NCBI GenBank assembly: GCA_017417085.1
Contig: JAFPZV010000082.1
Location: 1 to 17,323 of the forward strand
Direction of reading: 5' to 3'
Source of the DNA: Deltaproteobacteria bacterium
GTDB lineage: Bacteria > Desulfobacterota > Desulfuromonadia > Desulfuromonadales > JAAYDE01
Length of the DNA: 17,323 bases
Below are positions 1 through 6,470 of the stretch, piece after piece; positions within the stretch are counted from its first letter, which is position 1; every line of letters begins with the position of its first letter. Under the pieces are notes generated by a model. The model was not told the origin of the DNA and did no database searches. It saw only the letters and a list, made by a program, of their open reading frames with translations. The position numbers were made by a program, and so were the translations under genes.

Positions 1-457
1 AGACCATCCTTCAAGAACGTACGGAGCGGCAGACCCCCCTCAAGGAGAAATACCCTGCCATCTGCAGGCTGAGAGAGAGAACCGTCTTTTGGGGGTGGGA
101 AGCGATTCCTCAAATTTTTCCCCGGCGCACAGTACTTTCAAAAAACCGGGCTTACCGTCACTGCCGTTCCTGAAGTTCGCTCCTGGGGAAGAGCCCAGCA
201 GGACGGCAAGCCCGCCAAGGAGAAAGAAAAATACCCTGCTTGGGGGTTGCAGGCTGTTGGAATAAAGGTTCAAGCACCTCAACGATTGGCAATGTACCCT
301 TCTTTTGTTAGGCAAAACTAACTTAATACTCTTTTTGCGAAATGTCAAAAGTTTTTTTCAGGATTCACAAACAAAAAATCTGATGGTACTTTCCCCATAA
401 AAAAGAAAAGGTATCTCGTTGTTCTCATCACCAAACATTTCCGGAGAAGAAAAGACG
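1..457. other. Non-coding leader upstream of the LapG-like gene
   Basis: No convincing gene is visible. A 102-codon open frame on the minus strand (40-348) has no family resemblance and no clear ribosome site, so I treat it as chance. The left part is GC-balanced and carries an imperfect direct repeat (listed separately). From about 300 the DNA becomes A/T-rich and holds a small hairpin, GTTAG (307-311) with CTAAC (318-322). The promoter of the LapG-like gene presumably lies in this A/T-rich part, but I could not find a well-spaced -35/-10 pair. Confidence 0.6.
26..256. repeat. Imperfect direct repeat, two copies about 175 bp apart
   Basis: Copy 1 (about 26-70) and copy 2 (about 203-255) share, in the same order, CGGCA, a C-rich stretch, CAAGGAGAAA, TACCCTGC and TGCAGGCTG. 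Copy 2 has small insertions, such as extra A residues after CAAGGAGAAA and a G-rich insertion before TGCAGGCTG. The spacing and divergence suggest an old duplication or remnants of a non-coding repeat family. I do not recognise the family. Confidence 0.45.
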
Positions 458-1093
458 GTGCATGCGCGTATTTTTTTCTGCATAATCCTCCTTGTTGCGG
501 GCATAACTGCCGGGGCCCAGGCCGCCAACTACGTCAAGCTGATGGGCATGATTGAATTCAAACGCCCGCTGTCCAGTCTTCCAATATGGATTGCGACGAT
601 GCAGCGCAACATGAGGCAGCCCATCTTCAAACCCGGTTATATGTTCAACGGCAAGGAAAAAATCTCCTGGGATACCTTCCGCGATCGGGCCAGCCACAAG
701 CAGGGGAAGGATCTCCTGCGCTTCGTGCATCAGTACTGGAATACCAAGCCCTACCGGTCCGACCGGTCCGTCTGGGGCGTGGACGACTACTGGGAAGCGC
801 CCTATGAGTTCATCAAGAACTCTGGCGATTGCGAAGATTACGCCATCACCAAATATTTTACGCTGAAGGCGCTGGGTTTCCCCATCTCCCAAATGCGGAT
901 TGGCGTCATGAAGGATCCTGTCCGCGATATCGCCCACGCCACGCTTATCGTCTATATGGACGGCACCGCCTATTTCATGGACAACTTGAGCAACGCCATT
1001 GTGGAGCACACCTTTCTGCACAGCTACGTTCTTCACTTTTCTGTCAACGAGGAGCATCGCTGGGCGCACATTCCGGTTCGCCCCCGGCTGTGA
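458..1093 (+). CDS. lapG: LapG-like periplasmic cysteine protease (transglutaminase-like, peptidase C93)
   Basis: Predicted bacterial transglutaminase-like cysteine proteinase (BTLCP). Known LapG proteins are calcium-dependent periplasmic proteases that cut the N-terminal region of large type I-secreted adhesins and release biofilm cells. Numbered from the GTG at 458 the product is 211 aa, close to LapG size. Residues 1-22 form a signal peptide ending AGAQA. The expected triad is visible: Cys125 in SGDCEDYA, His160 in DIAHATL and Asp175 in YFMDN. The DCED context matches the acidic residues around the nucleophile in the family. I chose GTG 458 because GGAGAA (443-448) precedes it at good spacing and it puts the signal peptide at the N-terminus; a TTG at 419 would add 13 unlikely residues. 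The next gene, 96 bp downstream on the same strand, is the probable regulator. The adhesin substrate and type I secretion genes are not in the window. Confidence 0.88.
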   Translation: MHARIFFCIILLVAGITAGAQAANYVKLMGMIEFKRPLSSLPIWIATMQRNMRQPIFKPGYMFNGKEKISWDTFRDRASHKQGKDLLRFVHQYWNTKPYRSDRSVWGVDDYWEAPYEFIKNSGDCEDYAITKYFTLKALGFPISQMRIGVMKDPVRDIAHATLIVYMDGTAYFMDNLSNAIVEHTFLHSYVLHFSVNEEHRWAHIPVRPRL

Positions 1094-1101
1094 AGAACAA
1101 A

Positions 1102-1141
1102 AAAACGCACGTCATGGCATGTATGCCGGCTTTGACGTTTT
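1102..1141 (+). other. Intercistronic hairpin between protease and regulator genes
   Basis: The 96-bp gap holds nested inverted repeats. The inner stem is GGCAT (1116-1120) with ATGCC (1123-1127), then GTCA (1111-1114) with TGAC (1133-1136), then AAAAC (1102-1106) with GTTTT (1137-1141); GCAC at 1107-1110 is bulged. An A-rich run follows rather than a U-tract, so this looks more like an RNA-processing or attenuation element than a full terminator. The structure is seen in the sequence; the role is inferred. Confidence 0.4.
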
Positions 1142-1198
1142 GAACTTTTCAAAAAAAACAAAGGCTGACTGGAATCCCAACCGAAGAGGATGACTTGG

Positions 1199-3262
1199 AT
1201 GAGCGATCTACAGACCCGTGAAAAGAGAAACAGCACGAGCGAAGTGAAGTATCACACCGCCAAAAAAATCATTCTGGCTACCGCCCTGCTCATTTTCATC
1301 ATAGCCGGCCTCGGCATCAGCATATTCTGCCGGACGCATCTGCGGCTTGCGGAGCAGGAAATGCTCAACGAGCAGCACAAGATCGAGCGGGCGTGGATCA
1401 CCGGCGCGGTGGAGACCGTCCACGCCTGGGAGAACACCATCAAGGATCAGATCCGCCATGTCAGCCGCGCGGAAACCTTCCAGCTGTTCCTGACGGATTT
1501 CGCCCAGCTCCCGCCTGAAGATCAAAAAATCGTCATCTCCCAGGAAGAACTCGACAATGACGAGCATCCCCTGCAATCCGTGACCACGGAGCTTGTCTTT
1601 CTTGTCGGCCTGCTGAAGGACACGGCCAACGTCCGCGGATGGCAGTCGGCGGCCATTTATGACAGCAACGCGCTCCCGGTGATCGCGCCGAATGAAGCAC
1701 CGGCCGCGGCGGACGATATTGCCGCCCTCATCAGGGAAGCCGCATCCAGCCGTCATACCGTCTTCAGCCCGATATCCACAACGGAAGGAAATCTTTTCAT
1801 CACCGCGGTAGAGCCGATGTACAAGGCCTTGAGCAACGCATCCGGCGCCATCATGGGCTATCTGGTCGTTTCCCTGCCGCTCAACGAGCCGATAGGCATC
1901 TTCCTTTCCAGCGACAAGGTAAAAGACGCGACCTTTTCTCCGGGGGTACTCGTTGATACCCACACGGCCAACAAGCAGATCGTCCATCTGGAAAACGGCC
2001 AGCCCGTCCTGCGCAGCCTTCCCCTGGAGAAGGCCGACAGCATAAACGCCTTTGCCAGACGGCCATCCCTGATCACCCCCGGCCATGACGCGTGGTCCCT
2101 GGGCGAAAAGTTTCCGGAGCTCGGCTGGCATCTCTTTATGGAAAAATCCGCGGTGATAACCGATCAATGGAAACACAATCAAAAGATCAAGACCTATACG
2201 CTGGGCATTCTGGGCGACCTGGGGATTGCCCTGCTCCTGGGCCTGATCTGCGGCGGCACGATCGGCAATCACTTCAGAAAGCTCTACACCACCATCAACG
2301 ACCAGAAGCAGGTGCTGGAAAGCGTCAACTCCTCCATACAAGCCGGCATCGCGCTCATCAAGGGCGGCAATACGTTCACCATGAGCAATCCGGCTTTCGA
2401 CGCCTTCGTCAGCAGGTACAGCAGCCAGGATGACATCCTGAAGCATGTGAACGAGGCGATGGCCGAGGAAAAGCACAGCTCGGAGGTGTGGATTGACGCC
2501 CCCAACGGCGAGGAACGGCTGCTGCAGATGGATGTCTTCCCCTTCCACTCCCTCTATGGCAGCAAGGATAAAAGCTCCACCCGCGACTGCGTCGCCATTT
2601 TCAAGGACATCACCGACGACTTCATGCGCAAGGCGGAGGAGGAACGGCAGCGGCAGCTCAGCTGCGTGGCCGGATTGGTGCACTGCATCGAATGCGCGCT
2701 GGATGGTCCGGAAAACAACTATCTGCAGGGACGCTCCCGCCATCTTGAAATGCTGGCGCAGCGGCTTGTCCAGGAGATGAACCTGGACGAGAAGAGCGCC
2801 GAAACCCTGCGGCTGGCCTCCATGCTTTCGCAGATCGGCAAGCTGTTTGTTCCCCGTGAACTGATGCTGAGTTCGCGCGTCTTCACCGACGAGGAGCGCA
2901 GAACCGTCCGGATGGCGCCCTATTACGCCCATCAGTTTCTGGAAGGCATCCGCTTTACCTACAACCGGACCGAGCTGCCGGTGGCCGACGTGGTCTACCA
3001 GATGGGCGGACATGTTGTCCTGGACAGCGCCGCAATGGATCTCAAGCCGCTGACGCCGGACGAGATGCTCCCGGAAGCCCGCATCCTGTTCGCCGCCAAC
3101 GTCTTCTGCGCGATGACCGGCCAGCGCGCCCACCGCACGCCGCTGACCGTGGCCGAGGCCAAGCAGCGCATGACCTCCGATTCCGGCAGCTTCGCGGAAG
3201 AGGTGCTCCGGGCCATTATCGCGATTCCCGACGAGGAACTGCGGAAGATCATGGAAAGCTAG
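1199..3262 (+). CDS. Membrane sensor with Cache-like, PAS-like and degenerate HD-GYP domains; probable regulator of the LapG-like protease
   Basis: A 687-aa inner-membrane protein, numbered from ATG 1199. GAGG (1186-1189) is 9 nt before this start; the ATG at 1190 directly abuts that site and is less likely. Order: cytoplasmic N-terminus, TM1 (about 24-44), a periplasmic region of about 285 aa resembling a dCache sensor, TM2 (about 333-356), a PAS-like domain (about 370-480), then an HD-GYP-like domain (about 488-687). HD-GYP enzymes hydrolyse c-di-GMP with a metal centre. Here the fold signature is kept (IGKLFVP at 546-552, EARIL, AMTGQRAHRTPLT) but ligands are gone: the HD pair reads Ser544-Gln545, the first His position reads Arg512, the later His is Ala573, and the HHE...GYP stretch reads QMGGHVVLDSAAMD. 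It is therefore probably a catalytically dead receptor. Its position beside the protease suggests that it does the job of LapD although it is not a GGDEF-EAL protein. Ligand and mechanism are inferred. Confidence 0.83.
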   Translation: MSDLQTREKRNSTSEVKYHTAKKIILATALLIFIIAGLGISIFCRTHLRLAEQEMLNEQHKIERAWITGAVETVHAWENTIKDQIRHVSRAETFQLFLTDFAQLPPEDQKIVISQEELDNDEHPLQSVTTELVFLVGLLKDTANVRGWQSAAIYDSNALPVIAPNEAPAAADDIAALIREAASSRHTVFSPISTTEGNLFITAVEPMYKALSNASGAIMGYLVVSLPLNEPIGIFLSSDKVKDATFSPGVLVDTHTANKQIVHLENGQPVLRSLPLEKADSINAFARRPSLITPGHDAWSLGEKFPELGWHLFMEKSAVITDQWKHNQKIKTYTLGILGDLGIALLLGLICGGTIGNHFRKLYTTINDQKQVLESVNSSIQAGIALIKGGNTFTMSNPAFDAFVSRYSSQDDILKHVNEAMAEEKHSSEVWIDAPNGEERLLQMDVFPFHSLYGSKDKSSTRDCVAIFKDITDDFMRKAEEERQRQLSCVAGLVHCIECALDGPENNYLQGRSRHLEMLAQRLVQEMNLDEKSAETLRLASMLSQIGKLFVPRELMLSSRVFTDEERRTVRMAPYYAHQFLEGIRFTYNRTELPVADVVYQMGGHVVLDSAAMDLKPLTPDEMLPEARILFAANVFCAMTGQRAHRTPLTVAEAKQRMTSDSGSFAEEVLRAIIAIPDEELRKIMES

Positions 3263-3289
3263 AAGGGAAAAAGGCTGGAAAAAGACAGG

Positions 3290-3330
3290 AAGGCTCTTTA
3301 CTGCGACGAAAGTTTGCAGTTTAGAGCCTT
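3290..3330. terminator. Bidirectional terminator-like hairpin between convergent genes
   Basis: Arms of 15 nt (3290-3304 and 3316-3330) pair at 13 of 15 positions around an 11-nt loop; AAGGCTCT begins one arm and GAGCCTT ends the other. The right arm contains the stop codon of the minus-strand phosphopantetheinyl transferase gene (3321-3323). On the minus strand a T-rich stretch (complement of 3264-3286) follows the stem, as in an intrinsic terminator. On the plus strand no T-run follows, so termination in that direction is less certain. Confidence 0.6.
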
Positions 3331-3974
3331 TCCAGTTGAAGCCTCTGCCAGGGCTGTTGTGCCGCAACCGTCAGCCAGTAACCGGGCGCAAGCGGCAGAT
3401 GCATCCAGATTTCGGCGCCGGAACCCGCCGCGCGGATCTCGTCCTCTGTTGCCAGCAGCCCCAGGCCGCGCGTTTTCAGCACCGCCTCCTTGAGGGTCCA
3501 GTAGCGAAGGAGTTCCCGTTCGGACGATGGGGCATCCAGAATGGCCCGCCATTCCCGCGCGGAAAAGATCTGGCGGAAATCCCCCAGGTCCAGCGGGCGG
3601 ATGCTTTCCACATCCACCCCGATTTCCCCCACCGCCCTGCCCAGGGCACAGACCACCCATTCGCCGGCATGACTGAAACTGATGCGCCAGGAGCAGCCCC
3701 GCACCCAGGGACGCCCGGCCGCCTCATGCTCCAGACGCTCCAGAACAAGACGTTCCGGCCAGCCCTCCAGACGGCGCAGCGCCACGGCCAGCAAAAGGCG
3801 CGCCAGCAGACGCTGCCGCCGGTCACGCTCCTGCCGGTAACGCAGGATCGCTTCCCACATTTCCGGCGGCAACAGGGACCGGCACAGAGCTTCGCGCCCG
3901 GAATCAAGAAAGTTGTTTTGCGCCGCGAAAACCACCAGCTGCGCCGCATCCTGCGCCCGCCGCGAAGGGCTCAT
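3321..3974 (-). CDS. 4'-phosphopantetheinyl transferase, Sfp type
   Basis: A 217-aa cytoplasmic enzyme that would move the phosphopantetheine arm of CoA to a serine of a carrier protein, activating acyl, peptidyl or aryl carrier domains. Family motifs are clear: an upstream FSHAGEWVVCA segment, GVDVE (119-123) with magnesium-binding acidic residues, and WTLKEAVLK (159-167), the W-x-x-K-E-A signature. The length fits Sfp/EntD-type enzymes rather than the shorter AcpS type. Its ATG (3972-3974) overlaps the TGA of prc (3971-3973) by the four bases ATGA, so it is probably translationally coupled to prc. No polyketide or nonribosomal peptide synthase is in the window, so the carrier-protein partner is unknown. 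Confidence 0.9.
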   Translation of the reverse strand: MSPSRRAQDAAQLVVFAAQNNFLDSGREALCRSLLPPEMWEAILRYRQERDRRQRLLARLLLAVALRRLEGWPERLVLERLEHEAAGRPWVRGCSWRISFSHAGEWVVCALGRAVGEIGVDVESIRPLDLGDFRQIFSAREWRAILDAPSSERELLRYWTLKEAVLKTRGLGLLATEDEIRAAGSGAEIWMHLPLAPGYWLTVAAQQPWQRLQLERL

Positions 3975-6061
3975 TGAGCCGTCAGACTTTCCAGAACAAA
4001 GAAGGCTTCCTGAACGTAGGGATCCCGCACCAGCTGATAGGGCAAACGCTGCTTTTCATCCCGCTGCGTGTCGATGGTTCCTGCCTCCTGCACGGTGTAG
4101 TCATAGCAGGGTACCGGTTCCTTTTCCAGCTGCTCCGCTTCCTTCATCTCCTTCAGCATTGTTTTCAGGTTCAGCGAACGCCGCGTGTTGGCGATCTTCT
4201 CCTTTTCCAGGGAGACCTCTTTGGAAATGGCGGCAAAGGCCGCGCTCCTGCGTACCCGCTCCAGGCTTTCCCGCTGCAGTTCCCCGAGGTTGGGCCGCAG
4301 CGACCACTGGGCATACGAGACCGGTTCGATGCGGTCCCAGGGGAGGGAATATTTCAGGTAACGTTCGCCGGTCTCCAGCGGTGACAATCGATCCGGCAGA
4401 ATGATGTCGGGAATGACGCCGCGGTACTGGGTGGAATCACCGTTGATGCGGTAAAATTTCTGGACGGTGAGCTTGAGTGCGCCAAAGGGTCCGTACCGGC
4501 CCACATTGCGCGTCAGCACGCTCTGATCCAGATCGATGAGCGTCTGCACCGTCCCCTTGCCGTGCGTATGATCGCCGCCAATGATGATCGCGCGCCCGTA
4601 ATCCTGAAGGGCCGCCGCCAGGATCTCGGAAGCCGAGGCGCTGAACTTGTTGACCAGAACAACCACCGGCCCGGTGAATTCCGCCTCTTCCTCAAAAGAG
4701 TACATCGGACGTATCAGGCCCCGGTAGTTCTTGATCTGCACGACCGGCCCCCCCTCAATGAACATGCCGGTAATGTTGATCGTGTCCTGCAGGGCTCCGC
4801 CGCCGTTATCGCGCAGATCCACTATCAGCCCTTCCATCCCCTTCTGTTTCAGCTCCTCCAGCGCGGCATGGAAATCATCCGAAACGTTGCGTCCCTCGCG
4901 GCTAAAACCGGAAGCGCTCAGATCCCGGTAAAACGACGGAATCTTGATATAGCCGAAAGAGCGGTTCTCCGGGCGGTTTTCGTGCAGCAGGGCTCCCTTG
5001 ACGAAGGTTTCCTCAATGTTGACCACATCACGCACTATCGGAATCGTCACCATGTCGCCGTTTGGCTTCTTCACAAACAGCCGCACCTCCGTTCCCTTGG
5101 GGCCGCGAATCAGCTTGACCGCATCCTGAAGCCGCATCTCCGAGAGATCCACCGGCTCCCCGGTTTCCTGCGCAACCTTCAGGATGATATCCTCCTTGGC
5201 CAGCTGTCCCTGACGGGCCGCGGCGCTGCCCGGAATAATCTCGACAACCTTGATGTAGCTGTCATCCTCGCGCAGGCTGGCGCCAATGCCTTCCAGCGAG
5301 CCTTTCATGTGGATGTCGAATTCTTCCTCGGTACTGGGATCCATATAGTTGGTATGGGGATCAAAGGTCCGGACGACAGCGTTCAGGTAGGACATCCGGA
5401 AGGCATGCATATCCTGCTTCTTCATGCGCGAAAACATGCTGCGGCAGCTTTTCCTGGTCTGTTCCAGGGCGGCCGACCACAGCACCGGATCCAGCTTCTC
5501 GCCCGCCAGCGCCTGCTCATCCTTCTTCTCCTTGGCAAGGCTGACGTAGTTGAGCAGAATGCTGTACTTCAGCAGCAGGCGCCAGCGCTCCTTCAGCTCC
5601 TGGTCGCTGGCACAGAACAACCGCTTCTGCGGATCGGTTTCCAGCTCCTCGTTCTGGCCGGGGTGAAAACCACCGTTCAGCAGTTCCTCCACCATTTTCT
5701 CCACCTTTTCCACACGGGCGCGCATGAGCTGCGCACAAACTTCCGGCAGCTCAATCCGTCCCGTCATCATCTCGTTATCAATACGAGTTTCGTAATGCCG
5801 CAGTTTCTGGACATCCGGCTCGGTCAGAAAACGTTTCTGGCCGTCAACCTGCTCAAGAAAGAGCCCGAAGGCCTCGCTGGACAGTTGGTCGTTAAAATTT
5901 TTCCGGACGAAATGCAGACGGATCAAATGTTGCCGCAGAACACGGCTCAAAATTCTCGTTCGTTCTTCGTCGTTGTCGGATGCCGGCGCGGCGGCAAGTG
6001 TGGAGACCACAAGGAAAAAGGCGGTCAGAACCGAGGCAAGGATCTGGACAGATGCTTTCAT
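3971..6061 (-). CDS. prc: Tail-specific periplasmic protease Prc/Tsp (S41 family)
   Basis: A 696-aa C-terminal processing protease. E. coli Prc (682 aa) degrades periplasmic proteins with non-polar C-termini and trims envelope proteins. The start at 6061 gives MKASVQ followed by a hydrophobic signal sequence ending about TLAAAPA. The open frame extends upstream to 6316, but that stretch lacks a signal peptide and crosses the promoter. Order: N-terminal helical region (about 30-240), PDZ domain (about 245-335, GSLEGIGASL...KEDIILKV), S41 catalytic domain with NKFSASASEILAAALQDYGR, then a long C-terminal Tsp domain. By comparison with E. coli the nucleophile is the middle Ser of SASAS (Ser476) and the general base is Lys502 in HGKGTVQ. 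The Ser-Lys distance is 26 here, one more than in E. coli, because of GGDHTHGK. It is the first gene of a two-gene unit with the phosphopantetheinyl transferase. Confidence 0.95.
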   Translation of the reverse strand: MKASVQILASVLTAFFLVVSTLAAAPASDNDEERTRILSRVLRQHLIRLHFVRKNFNDQLSSEAFGLFLEQVDGQKRFLTEPDVQKLRHYETRIDNEMMTGRIELPEVCAQLMRARVEKVEKMVEELLNGGFHPGQNEELETDPQKRLFCASDQELKERWRLLLKYSILLNYVSLAKEKKDEQALAGEKLDPVLWSAALEQTRKSCRSMFSRMKKQDMHAFRMSYLNAVVRTFDPHTNYMDPSTEEEFDIHMKGSLEGIGASLREDDSYIKVVEIIPGSAAARQGQLAKEDIILKVAQETGEPVDLSEMRLQDAVKLIRGPKGTEVRLFVKKPNGDMVTIPIVRDVVNIEETFVKGALLHENRPENRSFGYIKIPSFYRDLSASGFSREGRNVSDDFHAALEELKQKGMEGLIVDLRDNGGGALQDTINITGMFIEGGPVVQIKNYRGLIRPMYSFEEEAEFTGPVVVLVNKFSASASEILAAALQDYGRAIIIGGDHTHGKGTVQTLIDLDQSVLTRNVGRYGPFGALKLTVQKFYRINGDSTQYRGVIPDIILPDRLSPLETGERYLKYSLPWDRIEPVSYAQWSLRPNLGELQRESLERVRRSAAFAAISKEVSLEKEKIANTRRSLNLKTMLKEMKEAEQLEKEPVPCYDYTVQEAGTIDTQRDEKQRLPYQLVRDPYVQEAFFVLESLTAQ

Positions 6062-6205
6062 AGTTGTATCATTCCTGAAAATGGATGGGCGCAAGAGCCG
6101 CACGCTTACCGGGGGAAAACCCGCTTTCACGCCAAAAGATGCCTCAAGGCAGGGCCCTGTTCCTCCTTCAACGGAAATTTCCGGCAAGCATAAATTTTCG
6201 AGCAT

Positions 6206-6235
6206 ATTATAATGAAAGAACTCCTGCGCTGGCAA
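6206..6235 (-). promoter_or_regulatory. Sigma-70-type promoter for prc
   Basis: On the minus strand TTGCCA (6230-6235, five of six consensus bases) is followed after 18 bp by TATAAT (6206-6211, perfect -10). Transcription would begin near 6199, giving a leader of about 138 nt before the prc ATG. ATTATAAT is self-complementary, so a -10 also exists on the plus strand, but no good -35 accompanies it there. Confidence 0.6.
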
Positions 6236-6341
6236 CCGCTTAAAGCAGAACGAACCCTCCCGATGGACGCTTTTCATGACTTTTGCCGGAGCTGCTGCTT
6301 CGGGCAAAAACCGCATCCCGTACCACGCCCGGTCTTTTTGT

Positions 6342-6370
6342 TTGCCATAAGAAAGATCTTTCTATATCTT
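6342..6370 (+). promoter_or_regulatory. Sigma-70-type promoter for the acyl-CoA synthetase gene, with a palindrome in the spacer
   Basis: TTGCCA (6342-6347) and TATCTT (6365-6370) are separated by exactly 17 bp. The spacer contains a perfect 14-bp palindrome, AGAAAGATCTTTCT (6350-6363), placed as an operator would be to block RNA polymerase. Transcription would start near 6377, about 95 nt before the ATG. The regulator is unknown. Confidence 0.5.
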
Positions 6371-6470
6371 TGGGGTTTTCGACGGGAGCATGTCAAAGCC
6401 GTCATCTTCCTGTGACGGGGCGACATTTCCTTATGTACAGCAAAAGAAAACCACTTTGCGGAGCGCAAGC

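Larger units (their letters stand above)
6062..6470. other. Divergent regulatory region between prc and the acyl-CoA synthetase gene
   Basis: This 409-bp gap contains no supportable gene. It holds a leftward promoter for prc and a rightward promoter for the acyl-CoA synthetase gene (both listed). The open frames crossing it are in-frame upstream extensions of the flanking genes or chance frames. Confidence 0.65.

Noticed and set aside
40..348. 102-codon minus-strand frame with a hydrophobic stretch, possible lipoprotein or secreted protein
   Set aside because: No credible ribosome site, no family match, and it overlaps the diverged direct repeat, whose insertions would break a conserved frame.
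1208..3367. 719-codon open frame antisense to the HD-GYP-like gene
   Set aside because: It mirrors a real gene with strong family motifs; the long antisense frame reflects codon bias and has no recognisable domains.
4562..6193. 543-codon plus-strand frame antisense to prc
   Set aside because: prc has a full set of protease motifs on the minus strand; the antisense product is His/Gln/Leu-rich and shows no domain.
6062..6316. N-terminal extension of Prc by 85 residues
   Set aside because: It would bury the signal peptide inside the protein and overlap the prc promoter; the 6061 start gives a normal secreted Prc.
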